Shown here piece after piece: positions 6,764-14,594 of a DNA stretch of 64,000 nucleotides. The DNA comes from RGIG9060 sp045645985. Its GTDB lineage: Bacteria; Spirochaetota; Spirochaetia; Treponematales; Treponemataceae. The stretch spans positions 1-64,000 of the forward strand of contig JAZRJV010000032.1 of the NCBI GenBank assembly GCA_045645985.1. Direction: 5' to 3'. Both the position numbers and the translations under genes were made by a program. The stretch's first letter is position 1. The number at the start of each line of letters is the position of its first letter. Below the pieces are notes generated by a model that made no database searches, was not told the DNA's origin, and was given only the letters and a program-made list of their open reading frames with translations.

Positions 6764-7112
6764 ATATCTTTTCTAAATCATTTATCCAATTATTCACAAT
6801 ATTTTGTTTTTCGTCTGAAAACTTTTCCATTTTTTCTATTAAATCATGATATTTCCGATATAAACGAAGTTGATTTTGTTCTGTTTGTTTTTGGGATGGG
6901 AATTTTGTGTTTTCTGTTCCGTTTACCAAATATTCAACACTTACACCAAGAACTTGTGCGATTTTTACAGCAGTTTCGGCGGAAGGGGTACTTCCGAGTT
7001 TTATTCCTTGACCTATATTCGTGAGACTAAAATTACAAGTTGTTGCTAAGTATGTACGAGTGATTCCTAAATAATCTAGTTCATCAACTACGCGTTCCCA
7101 AAAATTACTCAT
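6762..7112 (-). CDS. XRE-family repressor, paralogue 2
   Basis: The 116-residue protein has the same layout as the repressor at 3999-4340. The N-terminal recognition region differs (GITRTYLATTCNFSLTNIGQG), while SAETAVKIAQVLGVSVEYLV and KQTEQNQLRLYRKYHDLIEK are identical. Divergence in the recognition helix with conservation of the rest suggests the two read different operators. The -10-like TATATA lies about six bases before the ATG and there is no ribosome site, so it is probably leaderless. It is divergent from the methyltransferase gene, with three operators between them. It may act like a controller protein of a restriction-modification system. Confidence 0.85.
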   Translation of the reverse strand: MSNFWERVVDELDYLGITRTYLATTCNFSLTNIGQGIKLGSTPSAETAVKIAQVLGVSVEYLVNGTENTKFPSQKQTEQNQLRLYRKYHDLIEKMEKFSDEKQNIVNNWINDLEKI

Positions 7113-7128
7113 TCTCTATATATAGTGT

Positions 7129-7201
7129 AAGAAATTTCTGACTAATTCACTAAAAACTAAGTAATTTCTGATAAATATCCGATAAACTAAGTAATTACTG
7201 A
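7129..7201. promoter_or_regulatory. Three operators with exact 30-bp pitch
   Basis: AAGAAATTTCTGA (7129-7141), AAGTAATTTCTGA (7159-7171) and AAGTAATTACTGA (7189-7201) repeat every 30 bases, close to three helical turns. The cores AGAAATTTCT and AGTAATTACT are perfect palindromes, as expected for a dimeric repressor. The first overlaps the predicted promoter of repressor 2. The others lie between it and the methyltransferase gene. Confidence 0.7.
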
Positions 7202-7249
7202 GTTAAAACAATTTACTCAATTTTTATTTATTTTCAGGAAATTATTTTT

Positions 7250-8518
7250 ATGGCAAATGCAAACTTAAAAAATGCGAAGAAACAAAAAAATGATGAATTT
7301 TATACACAGTATCAGGATATTCAAAAGGAAATAAACGCCTATCTTGAATATGACAAAGATGTTTTTAGGGGAAAAACAATTTTGCTTCCTTGTGATGACC
7401 CAGAGTGGAGTAATTTTACAAAGTTTTTTGCTCAGAATTTTGAAAACTTTGGAATTAAAAAATTGATTTCTACAAGTTTTGCAGTGGAATCAAAAAATAT
7501 GGATATTGATTACGAGCCAACTTTATTTGAAACCATTGACCCACGATTTGATAAAGCAAAAACTAGGTGTAAAGGAAAGATTTTTACACTTTCTCAAGAT
7601 GAAAATCACGACGGAAAAATCAATATTGATGACCTAAAATGGAATTATCTTGAAGGTGATGGGGATTTTCGAAGCAATGAAGTGAAAAAGTTGCGTGATC
7701 AAGCCGACATCATCATAACGAATCCTCCCTTTAGTTTGTTTCGGGAATTTGTGGCATGGATTATGGAAGCCAACAAAAAGTTTTTGATTATTGGGAATAT
7801 GAATGCGATTACATACAAGGAAATTTTCCCGTTGATAAAAGAAAATAAAATGTGGCTAGATAATCCGTTTGTTCGTGGTGCAGGTTATTTTACTTCCCCT
7901 TTAGAATTGAACAAAAACTTAAGTTATTTCAATTCTCATGATTATAGAGAAGGTTTTATTCGAGTACCAGGCGTTCGTTGGTTCACAAATTTAGAACATG
8001 GTCGTCGACATCAACCACTTTCTCTTATGACGATGGAAGATAATATTAAATTCTCCAAACATAAAGAAGTTCAAGGAATTGGATATCAAAAATACGACAA
8101 CTACGATGCAATCGAAGTTCCATTTACAGACGCTATTCCATCAGATTACGACGGAGTTATGGGAGTTCCAATTTCATTTTTGGATAAATATTGTCCTGAA
8201 CAATTTGAAATTGTTGGTCTTGCACCAGAACGATCTGATACGATGATTAACAGAGTTTTTCATTATAAAAACGCAGTTCAGCATAATAGTAATGGAACAT
8301 CCCAAAGTGGAAATAAAGTAAATGATGGACCAACGATTTTATACAAAGAACCACCTGCAAAATTTCCATATTATACTTGTGAAAATAGAGATGGTTTTTT
8401 ACAAGTTTTATACGCCCGCATCCTTATCAAAAAAAAAGTGAAGGACGTTAGTCCTGAACAAATCCGTGTGGCAACAAAAATAAAGGAACAAACAAATGAA
8501 AACAACATTACGAACTGA
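7250..8518 (+). CDS. EcoRI-family adenine-specific DNA methyltransferase
   Basis: The 422-residue protein has the N-terminal KNDEFYTQYQDIQKEINAYL and a motif I-like TILLPCDDPEWSNF (about 43-56). The catalytic motif IV reads NPPF (about 158-161, in DIIITNPPFSLF). Later blocks such as GVRWFTNLEHGRR and FEIVGLAPERSD are typical of the EcoRI methylase family. It would methylate adenine N6 in a specific DNA site. AGGAAA lies ten bases before the ATG. The gene overlaps the downstream nuclease by 23 bases, so the pair is one unit. It is divergent from the operator-bound repressor. The family length is normal and nothing looks broken. Confidence 0.85.
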   Translation: MANANLKNAKKQKNDEFYTQYQDIQKEINAYLEYDKDVFRGKTILLPCDDPEWSNFTKFFAQNFENFGIKKLISTSFAVESKNMDIDYEPTLFETIDPRFDKAKTRCKGKIFTLSQDENHDGKINIDDLKWNYLEGDGDFRSNEVKKLRDQADIIITNPPFSLFREFVAWIMEANKKFLIIGNMNAITYKEIFPLIKENKMWLDNPFVRGAGYFTSPLELNKNLSYFNSHDYREGFIRVPGVRWFTNLEHGRRHQPLSLMTMEDNIKFSKHKEVQGIGYQKYDNYDAIEVPFTDAIPSDYDGVMGVPISFLDKYCPEQFEIVGLAPERSDTMINRVFHYKNAVQHNSNGTSQSGNKVNDGPTILYKEPPAKFPYYTCENRDGFLQVLYARILIKKKVKDVSPEQIRVATKIKEQTNENNITN

Positions 8519-9656
8519 CATCACTATCAATGATATTTGTAAAGGTTTTACCTACAACGAACTTGACGGAAAAGGACTTTATGGGCTTTCTGGAAAACTT
8601 ACAATTCAACCAGAATATCAACGAAACTACATTTACGCCGACGGAATTCGTGATGTTGCTGTTATTGAGTCGATTTTGAAAGGTTATCCTCTTGGGATTT
8701 TATATTTTGTAAAAACTGGAGAAGATACTTTTGAAGTTTTGGACGGACAACAACGAATTACAAGTTTTGGGCGTTATGTAATAGGAAAATTTGCTGTAAA
8801 AATTGATGGAATGGAAAATTATTTTTCTGGGCTTAATGAGGATTTGCAACAAAAAATTCTTAATACAAAACTTTTAATTTACGAATGTGAAGGTACAGAA
8901 ACCGAAATAAAAGAATGGTTTAAAACTATCAATATTGCGGGAATTCCACTAAACGAGCAAGAACTTTTGAATGCCATTTATTCTGGAAAGTTTGTTACTG
9001 AAGCAAAGCGAGAGTTTTCAAATAGCCAGAATGCCAATGTGCAAAAATGGAAGGCTTATGTAAAAGGCGATGTTAAACGTCAAGATTTTTTGTCTTGTGC
9101 TTTGGATTGGGTAAGCAAGGGCGAAAAAGAAAAATATATGTCGGAACACAGAAATAGCGACAATATCAATGAATTGAAAACTTATTTTACAACTGTAATT
9201 GACTGGATTTCTGGCGTTTTCAAATCTGTGGAAAAGGAAATGTGTGGATTAAAGTGGGGCGAACTTTACGAAAAATACGGACGAAATCCTTATAATCCAG
9301 ATGAAGTTGATAAAAAGCTAAAAGAACTTTACGCCGAAGGAAGTGTAAAAAAACGCAGTGGGATTTTTGAATATATTTTGGGTGGCTGTGTTGATACTAA
9401 ACTTCTGGAAATCCGTGTTTTTGAGGATCGTGATAAGCGGATTGTTTACGAAAATCAAACTAAACTTGCAAATGAAAATCAGGTATCCAACTGTCCTTTG
9501 TGTGCAATTTCTGAAAATGCAAATAAAACTCGTATTTGGAAACTTTCTGAAATGGATGCTGACCACGTAACTGCTTGGAGTAAGGGTGGAGCAACTGATA
9601 TTTCAAATTGTCAAATGTTGTGCGTAACTCACAATCGCGCAAAAGGAAATCGATAA
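8496..9656 (+). CDS. DUF262 plus HNH endonuclease protein
   Basis: The 386-residue protein joins an N-terminal DUF262 domain to a C-terminal HNH nuclease. DUF262 is marked by QPEYQRNYIY and DGQQR (83-87), the ParB-like nucleotide-binding motif of GmrS-type proteins. The HNH domain has CxxC at 333-336, DADH at about 354-357, Asn 371, a second Cys pair (372, 376) and His-Asn at about 379-380. GmrSD-type enzymes cleave modified DNA using NTP; here the partner methyltransferase suggests an atypical restriction system instead. AAAGGA lies seven bases before the ATG inside the methyltransferase gene. A terminator follows. The specific target is unknown. Confidence 0.85.
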   Translation: MKTTLRTDITINDICKGFTYNELDGKGLYGLSGKLTIQPEYQRNYIYADGIRDVAVIESILKGYPLGILYFVKTGEDTFEVLDGQQRITSFGRYVIGKFAVKIDGMENYFSGLNEDLQQKILNTKLLIYECEGTETEIKEWFKTINIAGIPLNEQELLNAIYSGKFVTEAKREFSNSQNANVQKWKAYVKGDVKRQDFLSCALDWVSKGEKEKYMSEHRNSDNINELKTYFTTVIDWISGVFKSVEKEMCGLKWGELYEKYGRNPYNPDEVDKKLKELYAEGSVKKRSGIFEYILGGCVDTKLLEIRVFEDRDKRIVYENQTKLANENQVSNCPLCAISENANKTRIWKLSEMDADHVTAWSKGGATDISNCQMLCVTHNRAKGNR

Positions 9657-9691
9657 GAAAGACAAAGAGTAAAAAAATCACCAAACAAAAA

Positions 9692-9730
9692 AGCCCGTCA
9701 TCAAGAATCTTGAAAACGGGCTCTCTTTTA
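9692..9730. terminator. Bidirectional terminator between the DUF262-HNH gene and glgP
   Basis: AGCCCGT (9692-9698) pairs with ACGGGCT (9716-9722), and the inner TCAAGA/TCTTGA extends the stem. The plus strand continues CTCTTTTATC and the minus strand has six T residues. Confidence 0.85.
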
Positions 9731-9756
9731 TCAGAAAGTTTTTATTTCAAAGTGAA

Positions 9757-12201
9757 TTACACTTTAACTCTTTTTACTTTCCAGATGTCTTTAACATAAT
9801 CTTCGATAGTTCTATCTGAAGAGAATTTGCCAGAACAAGCAATGTTAAGAAGAGCCATTTTTGCCCAGCGTTTTCTATCTTGGAAAGCTTCTCCAGATGC
9901 TTTACGAGCTTCGCAGTAAGCATCAAAGTCAGCAAGAACATAGTAAACGTCTGCTCTGTTTCCTTCGATTCCGTAAACCAAAGATTCGTAGAGTTCTCTG
10001 AAAAGTTGGTGAGTAGGATCGTATGTTCCATCCACAAGTTGATTAAGAACTTTTGCAAGTCCTGGATTTCTTTCGATATATTTTTGTGGATTGTATGTGT
10101 GTTCTTCTTCAATCTTGATGATTTCATCTGATGTAAGACCGAAGATGAATGCATTTTCTCTTCCAACTTCTTCTACGATTTCTACATTTGCACCGTCCAT
10201 AGTTCCAAGTGTTAAAGCACCGTTAATCATGAACTTCATGTTACCTGTTCCTGAAGCTTCAAGACCAGCTGTAGAAATTTGTTCAGAAATATCAGAAGCA
10301 GGGAAAAGTTTTTCTGCAACTGACACACGATAGTTTTCTACAAATACAACTTTGAGTCTTCCTTCGATACGAGGATCGTTGTTTACTCTTTCAGCAACTG
10401 TGTTAATCAATTTGATAATTGCTTTTGCACGACGATATCCAGAAGCAGCTTTTGCCCCGAAAATAAATGTGCGAGGTGCTGGTTTGTAAGAAGCATCTTC
10501 CAACATTTTGTTATATTCATACATAACGTTAAGAATGTTAAGAAGTTGTCTTTTGTATTCGTGAAGACGTTTGATTTGAACGTCAAAAATTGATGTTGGG
10601 TCAAGTTCTACACCTTGTGTATCTTTTAGATATTTGCACAATGCTTCTTTGCTTCTTTGTTTGATAGCAAGGAATTCATCTTGGCTAGCTGCATCATCAG
10701 CAAATTTTGCCAATTCTTTGATTTTTGACAAATCTTTTTCCCAACCATGTCCAATTCTATCTGTGATGAATTTAGAAAGTTCTGGGTTTGCAGAAACAAG
10801 CCAACGTCTTTGTGTAATACCGTTAGTTTTGTTGTTGAATTTTTTAGGATAAAGTTCAGCCCAATCCTTCAATTCTTGTGTTTTAAGAAGTTCTGTGTGA
10901 AGAGCAGCAACACCGTTTACGCTGAAACCTGCGTGAATTGCAAGCCAAGCCATGTGGATTCTTCCATCGTGGATAATAGACATACGATTTTGTCTGTCAT
11001 AATCTCCAGGGAATTTTTCTTGTAATTCAATAAGGAATCTGCGGTTGATTTCTTCAACAATTTGATAAATTCTTGGGAGTAATCCTTGGAAAATATCGAT
11101 TGACCATTTTTCAAGAGCTTCTGCAAGAATTGTGTGGTTTGTATAAGCAAATGTTTTTGTAACGATTGCCCATGCATCATCCCAACCCATTCCGTATTCA
11201 TCCATGAAAAGTCTCATAAGTTCAGGGATAGCAACTACTGGGTGAGTATCGTTCAACTGAATTGCGTGTAAATCAGCAAATTTAGAGAAATCTGTTCCGT
11301 ATTTGATTTTGTAACTGTTAATCAAATCTTGCAAACTTGCTGAACAGAAGAAATATTGTTGTTTAAGACGAAGTACTTTTCCAAGAGGACCATTATCATT
11401 TGGATAAAGAACACGGCTGATGTTTTCTGCATCATTTTGTCTTTCAACTGCACGATGATATTGCATATCGTTAAAAAGTTGTAAGTCAAATCCGTCTGGA
11501 GATGATGCTTGCCATAAGCGAAGTGTATTTACAGTTTTTGTATCGTATCCAACAATTGGCATATCGTATGGAGTTGCGTTTACGATTTCAGCATTTTCGA
11601 TAAAGAAAGTATCTTCACCTTTTTCATTTTGGCGAACACCAACATTTCCACCAAATTTTACTTGTACTGTTAAGTCTGAGCGTTTGATTTCCCATGGATC
11701 ACGATGTTTTAACCAGTTATCTGGGTATTCAACTTGATATCCATTTTCGATGTGTTGTTCAAACATACCATATTGATAACGAATACCGTATCCGTGTCCT
11801 GGATAATCTAATGTTGCAAGAGAATCAAGGAAACAAGCAGCAAGACGACCAAGTCCTCCGTTTCCAAGACCTGCATCTGGTTCTTCATCTTCAATACTTG
11901 TATAGTCGATTTCTAAGTCTTTTAATACTTCAACTACAGCATCTTTAATTTGAGCATTGATAAGGTTGTTGCTCATTGCGCGTCCCATAAGGAATTCTGC
12001 TGAAAGATAGTAAACTTGGCGTGTAGGCTTTTTGTCGTAAGCTGCACGAGTTTTCATCCAGTTGTCCATAATCAATTCAAGAGCTGAAGCTGAAACTGCA
12101 TCAAATAAATCATGTTTTGTAGCTTGTGATAAATCTTTACCGTACTGAAGTTTTAATCTTGATGTAAGGTTTGATTTAAATTCTTTTGCATTAAATGCCA
12201 T
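9757..12201 (-). CDS. glgP: Glycogen/maltodextrin phosphorylase
   Basis: The 814-residue protein is a GT35 phosphorylase that releases glucose-1-phosphate from alpha-1,4-glucan in the cytoplasm. Family marks include EDEEPDAGLGNGGLGRLAACF near residue 100 and the pyridoxal-phosphate site EASGTGNMKFMINGALTLG in the last third. I chose the ATG at 12201 because AGGAG lies just before it. The longer frame from 12261 adds 20 residues that run through this ribosome site. The neighbour upstream is the debranching enzyme glgX on the same strand, with a separate promoter and a palindromic operator between them. Confidence 0.95.
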   Translation of the reverse strand: MAFNAKEFKSNLTSRLKLQYGKDLSQATKHDLFDAVSASALELIMDNWMKTRAAYDKKPTRQVYYLSAEFLMGRAMSNNLINAQIKDAVVEVLKDLEIDYTSIEDEEPDAGLGNGGLGRLAACFLDSLATLDYPGHGYGIRYQYGMFEQHIENGYQVEYPDNWLKHRDPWEIKRSDLTVQVKFGGNVGVRQNEKGEDTFFIENAEIVNATPYDMPIVGYDTKTVNTLRLWQASSPDGFDLQLFNDMQYHRAVERQNDAENISRVLYPNDNGPLGKVLRLKQQYFFCSASLQDLINSYKIKYGTDFSKFADLHAIQLNDTHPVVAIPELMRLFMDEYGMGWDDAWAIVTKTFAYTNHTILAEALEKWSIDIFQGLLPRIYQIVEEINRRFLIELQEKFPGDYDRQNRMSIIHDGRIHMAWLAIHAGFSVNGVAALHTELLKTQELKDWAELYPKKFNNKTNGITQRRWLVSANPELSKFITDRIGHGWEKDLSKIKELAKFADDAASQDEFLAIKQRSKEALCKYLKDTQGVELDPTSIFDVQIKRLHEYKRQLLNILNVMYEYNKMLEDASYKPAPRTFIFGAKAASGYRRAKAIIKLINTVAERVNNDPRIEGRLKVVFVENYRVSVAEKLFPASDISEQISTAGLEASGTGNMKFMINGALTLGTMDGANVEIVEEVGRENAFIFGLTSDEIIKIEEEHTYNPQKYIERNPGLAKVLNQLVDGTYDPTHQLFRELYESLVYGIEGNRADVYYVLADFDAYCEARKASGEAFQDRKRWAKMALLNIACSGKFSSDRTIEDYVKDIWKVKRVKV

Positions 12202-12268
12202 AAAAACTCCTATAAGAATATTGGTAGGGAAATAGTCTTGAAATTTTATTTTCCAAGACAAATCCTAT

Positions 12269-12334
12269 GGTACAAAATTGTACCAAATACACAAATATTT
12301 CCTTTACTGTAAACAAAAAAATGAGTATTGTCAA
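12269..12334 (-). promoter_or_regulatory. glgP promoter with palindromic operator
   Basis: TTGACA (12329-12334) and TACAGT (12306-12311) are 17 bases apart on the minus strand, giving a start near 12299. The palindrome GGTACAAAATTGTACC (12269-12284) then lies at about +15 to +30, a position that suits a repressor. A further stem GTCTTG/CAAGAC lies in the leader. Confidence 0.55.
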
Positions 12335-12366
12335 TTGAGAGATAAGTATAATAGAGTAAGAATTGG

Positions 12367-14508
12367 TTATTTACTCAATAAAACCGCCATAGAACGAGCT
12401 GGAAGGATGTAAACACTACGATTTAGCATTTCTTCTTCACCGGCTGGTAAAAAATCCTCTGGAGAAGGTAAAGATGTATCCACTACTCTATACCATTTTT
12501 TTCCGCCGATTGCGGCAGGGATTTTTACAGTTTTATCCTGGCAAGATGAGTTCAACATGATATAGAAGTCGTTGTCATCAACATCGGCAAAGGTTTCAGC
12601 GTGGCGTCCATCAAGACGGAATGCAATAAAATGATTTATTTTTGACCAATCTGCAACTTTTCCATCTTCGCCATACCACAAAATATCAGGCAAAGTATTA
12701 TAAGCATAATCTTGACCTTGGAAAAATTCTGGGCGTCTAAAGGCTGGATGTCGAAGCCTAAAATCAATAGCGTGTTTTACAAATCTAAATACTTCAGAAT
12801 GAGTTTCTTTTAGTTCCCAGTTTATCCAAGTCATTGGGGAATCTTGGCAATATGCGTTGTTATTTCCGTTTTGTGTACGACGGAATTCATCACCTGCAAG
12901 TAACATCGGAGTTCCTTGAGACAAAAGCATTGTTGCCATGATATTTTTAATCTGTTTTGTGCGAAGTTTTTCAATATTTTTATTTGAAGTTGGGCCTTCA
13001 AATCCATAGTTGAAACTTGAGTTATTATCACTTCCGTCGCGGTTGTGTTCACCGTTTTCTTCGTTGTGCTTTCCGTTGTAAGAAACTAAGTCGTTTAGAG
13101 TAAATCCGTCGTGACTTGTAATAAAGTTTACAGAGTGGAAAGGTTTTCTTCCGTCGCGAAGATAAAGGTCAGAACTTCCTGTAAGACGAGTTGCAACAGC
13201 GCTTTCTAAATAGCCATCACCTCGCCAGAATCGACGAACATCATCGCGGTATCTATCATTCCATTCAGCCCATCTTCCACCTGGGAACCAACCAACTTGA
13301 TAAGCTCCACCTGCGTCCCAAGCTTCTGCGATAATTTTTGTATTGCGCAAAACTGGGTCTTCGGCAATTCGTTCCAAAACTGGAGGATCTTCCATAAGGC
13401 GACCGTTTCTATCACGACCTAAAATTGAAGCAAGGTCAAATCTAAAACCGTCAACATGCATTTCGCAAACCCAATAACGCAAACAATCGATAATAAAAGT
13501 TCTTACTACAGGATGGTTACAGTTTACTGTGTTTCCGCATCCTGAATAATTTTTATAATATTGTTTGTGATTATCTTCCAAAACATAATAAATTGAGTTA
13601 TCAAATCCTCTAAAACTCAAAGTTACGCCGTGTTCGTTTCCTTCAGCTGTGTGATTAAAAACGATATCCAAAATAACTTCAAGATTATTTTTGTGCATTT
13701 CGCGAACCATCTCTTTAAATTCACGAACAGCACCTCCTGGAGTTCTATCTGAAGCAAAAGATGTTTTTGGAGCAAAGAATCCGATTGTACTGTATCCCCA
13801 GTAGTTCTTTAAGCGCTCACCATTTTTTGGATTTACATTTGTGTTTTCGTATTCATCAAATTCTTGAATTGGCAAAAGTTCAACACTTGTAACACCAAGT
13901 TCTTTAAGATAAGGGATTTTTTCAATTAAACCTTTGTAAGTTCCAGGATGTTTTACATTTGCAGAAGGATCGGCTGTAAAACCTTTAAGATGAGTTTCGT
14001 ACAAAACACTTTGACGCAAAGGATAATTGATAGGTCTATCGCCTTGCCAGTCAAAATCATCATCATCAATTACTACACACTTTGGAAAACCTTTTGCTGT
14101 GTACGGAGTTCCAGTTAAAATATCAATTCTATCAACTGGAGTAACATAATTTGGTGGCAAATTTCCAAAAACTGAAGAATCTGTAAAACTTTTTGCGTAA
14201 GGGTCTAAAAGATATGCGTTTTTATTAAAACGATGTCCTTTTTCAGGATTAAATGGACCATCAACGCGATAAAGATACAAAGCACCTGCTTTAAGACCTT
14301 TTAAGAAAACATGCCAAATATCGCCAGTTCTATTTATTTTTGGATCAAAAGTATAAGAAAAATAAGGATGTTCATCTTCTGGATTTTCAAAAATATCCAA
14401 AATAACGCTTGTTCCGTTTCTTGTAAAAACACTAAAATTTACGCCATCATTTACAATAGTTGCTCCATGTGGTAATGGCTTTCCAGGTTGTGCAAAAATA
14501 TTTTCCAT
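12367..14508 (-). CDS. glgX: Glycogen debranching enzyme (GH13, isoamylase type)
   Basis: The 713-residue protein has an N-terminal CBM48-like region (PHGATIVNDGVNFSVFTRNG) and a GH13 catalytic barrel. Visible GH13 regions are VILDIVFNHTAEG, the nucleophile Asp in DGFRFDLASIL, the acid/base Glu in IIAEAWDAGG and FITSHDGFTLND. It hydrolyses alpha-1,6 branches left by phosphorylase and would work with GlgP, encoded directly downstream. No ribosome site is visible. TATAAT ends ten bases before the ATG, so the leader is very short. The gene is divergent from addB. Confidence 0.93.
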   Translation of the reverse strand: MENIFAQPGKPLPHGATIVNDGVNFSVFTRNGTSVILDIFENPEDEHPYFSYTFDPKINRTGDIWHVFLKGLKAGALYLYRVDGPFNPEKGHRFNKNAYLLDPYAKSFTDSSVFGNLPPNYVTPVDRIDILTGTPYTAKGFPKCVVIDDDDFDWQGDRPINYPLRQSVLYETHLKGFTADPSANVKHPGTYKGLIEKIPYLKELGVTSVELLPIQEFDEYENTNVNPKNGERLKNYWGYSTIGFFAPKTSFASDRTPGGAVREFKEMVREMHKNNLEVILDIVFNHTAEGNEHGVTLSFRGFDNSIYYVLEDNHKQYYKNYSGCGNTVNCNHPVVRTFIIDCLRYWVCEMHVDGFRFDLASILGRDRNGRLMEDPPVLERIAEDPVLRNTKIIAEAWDAGGAYQVGWFPGGRWAEWNDRYRDDVRRFWRGDGYLESAVATRLTGSSDLYLRDGRKPFHSVNFITSHDGFTLNDLVSYNGKHNEENGEHNRDGSDNNSSFNYGFEGPTSNKNIEKLRTKQIKNIMATMLLSQGTPMLLAGDEFRRTQNGNNNAYCQDSPMTWINWELKETHSEVFRFVKHAIDFRLRHPAFRRPEFFQGQDYAYNTLPDILWYGEDGKVADWSKINHFIAFRLDGRHAETFADVDDNDFYIMLNSSCQDKTVKIPAAIGGKKWYRVVDTSLPSPEDFLPAGEEEMLNRSVYILPARSMAVLLSK

Positions 14509-14518
14509 AAGTTTGATA

Positions 14519-14586
14519 ATTATATCACTAGATAACGCATAAATCTAGTATTTTTGCTACATAAATCCAGTATTTTGTATTATAAT
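14519..14586. promoter_or_regulatory. Divergent glgX/addB control region
   Basis: TATAAT on the minus strand (14519-14524) serves glgX and TATAAT on the plus strand (14581-14586) serves addB. ACTAGAT (14527-14533) and ATCTAGT (14543-14549) form an inverted repeat. ATAAATCTAGTATTTT (14539-14554) recurs with one change at 14561-14576, a 22-bp period. The -35 boxes are poor. Confidence 0.45.
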
Positions 14587-14594
14587 AGTGTACT

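Noticed and set aside
7129..7201. Regular repeats considered as a CRISPR array
   Set aside because: The repeats are only 13 bases, palindromic at the core and three in number, with no cas genes. Operators fit better.
3640..9730. Prophage
   Set aside because: DUF4417, EndoU-like and XRE genes are common on phages, but no integrase, terminase, capsid or tail gene is present.
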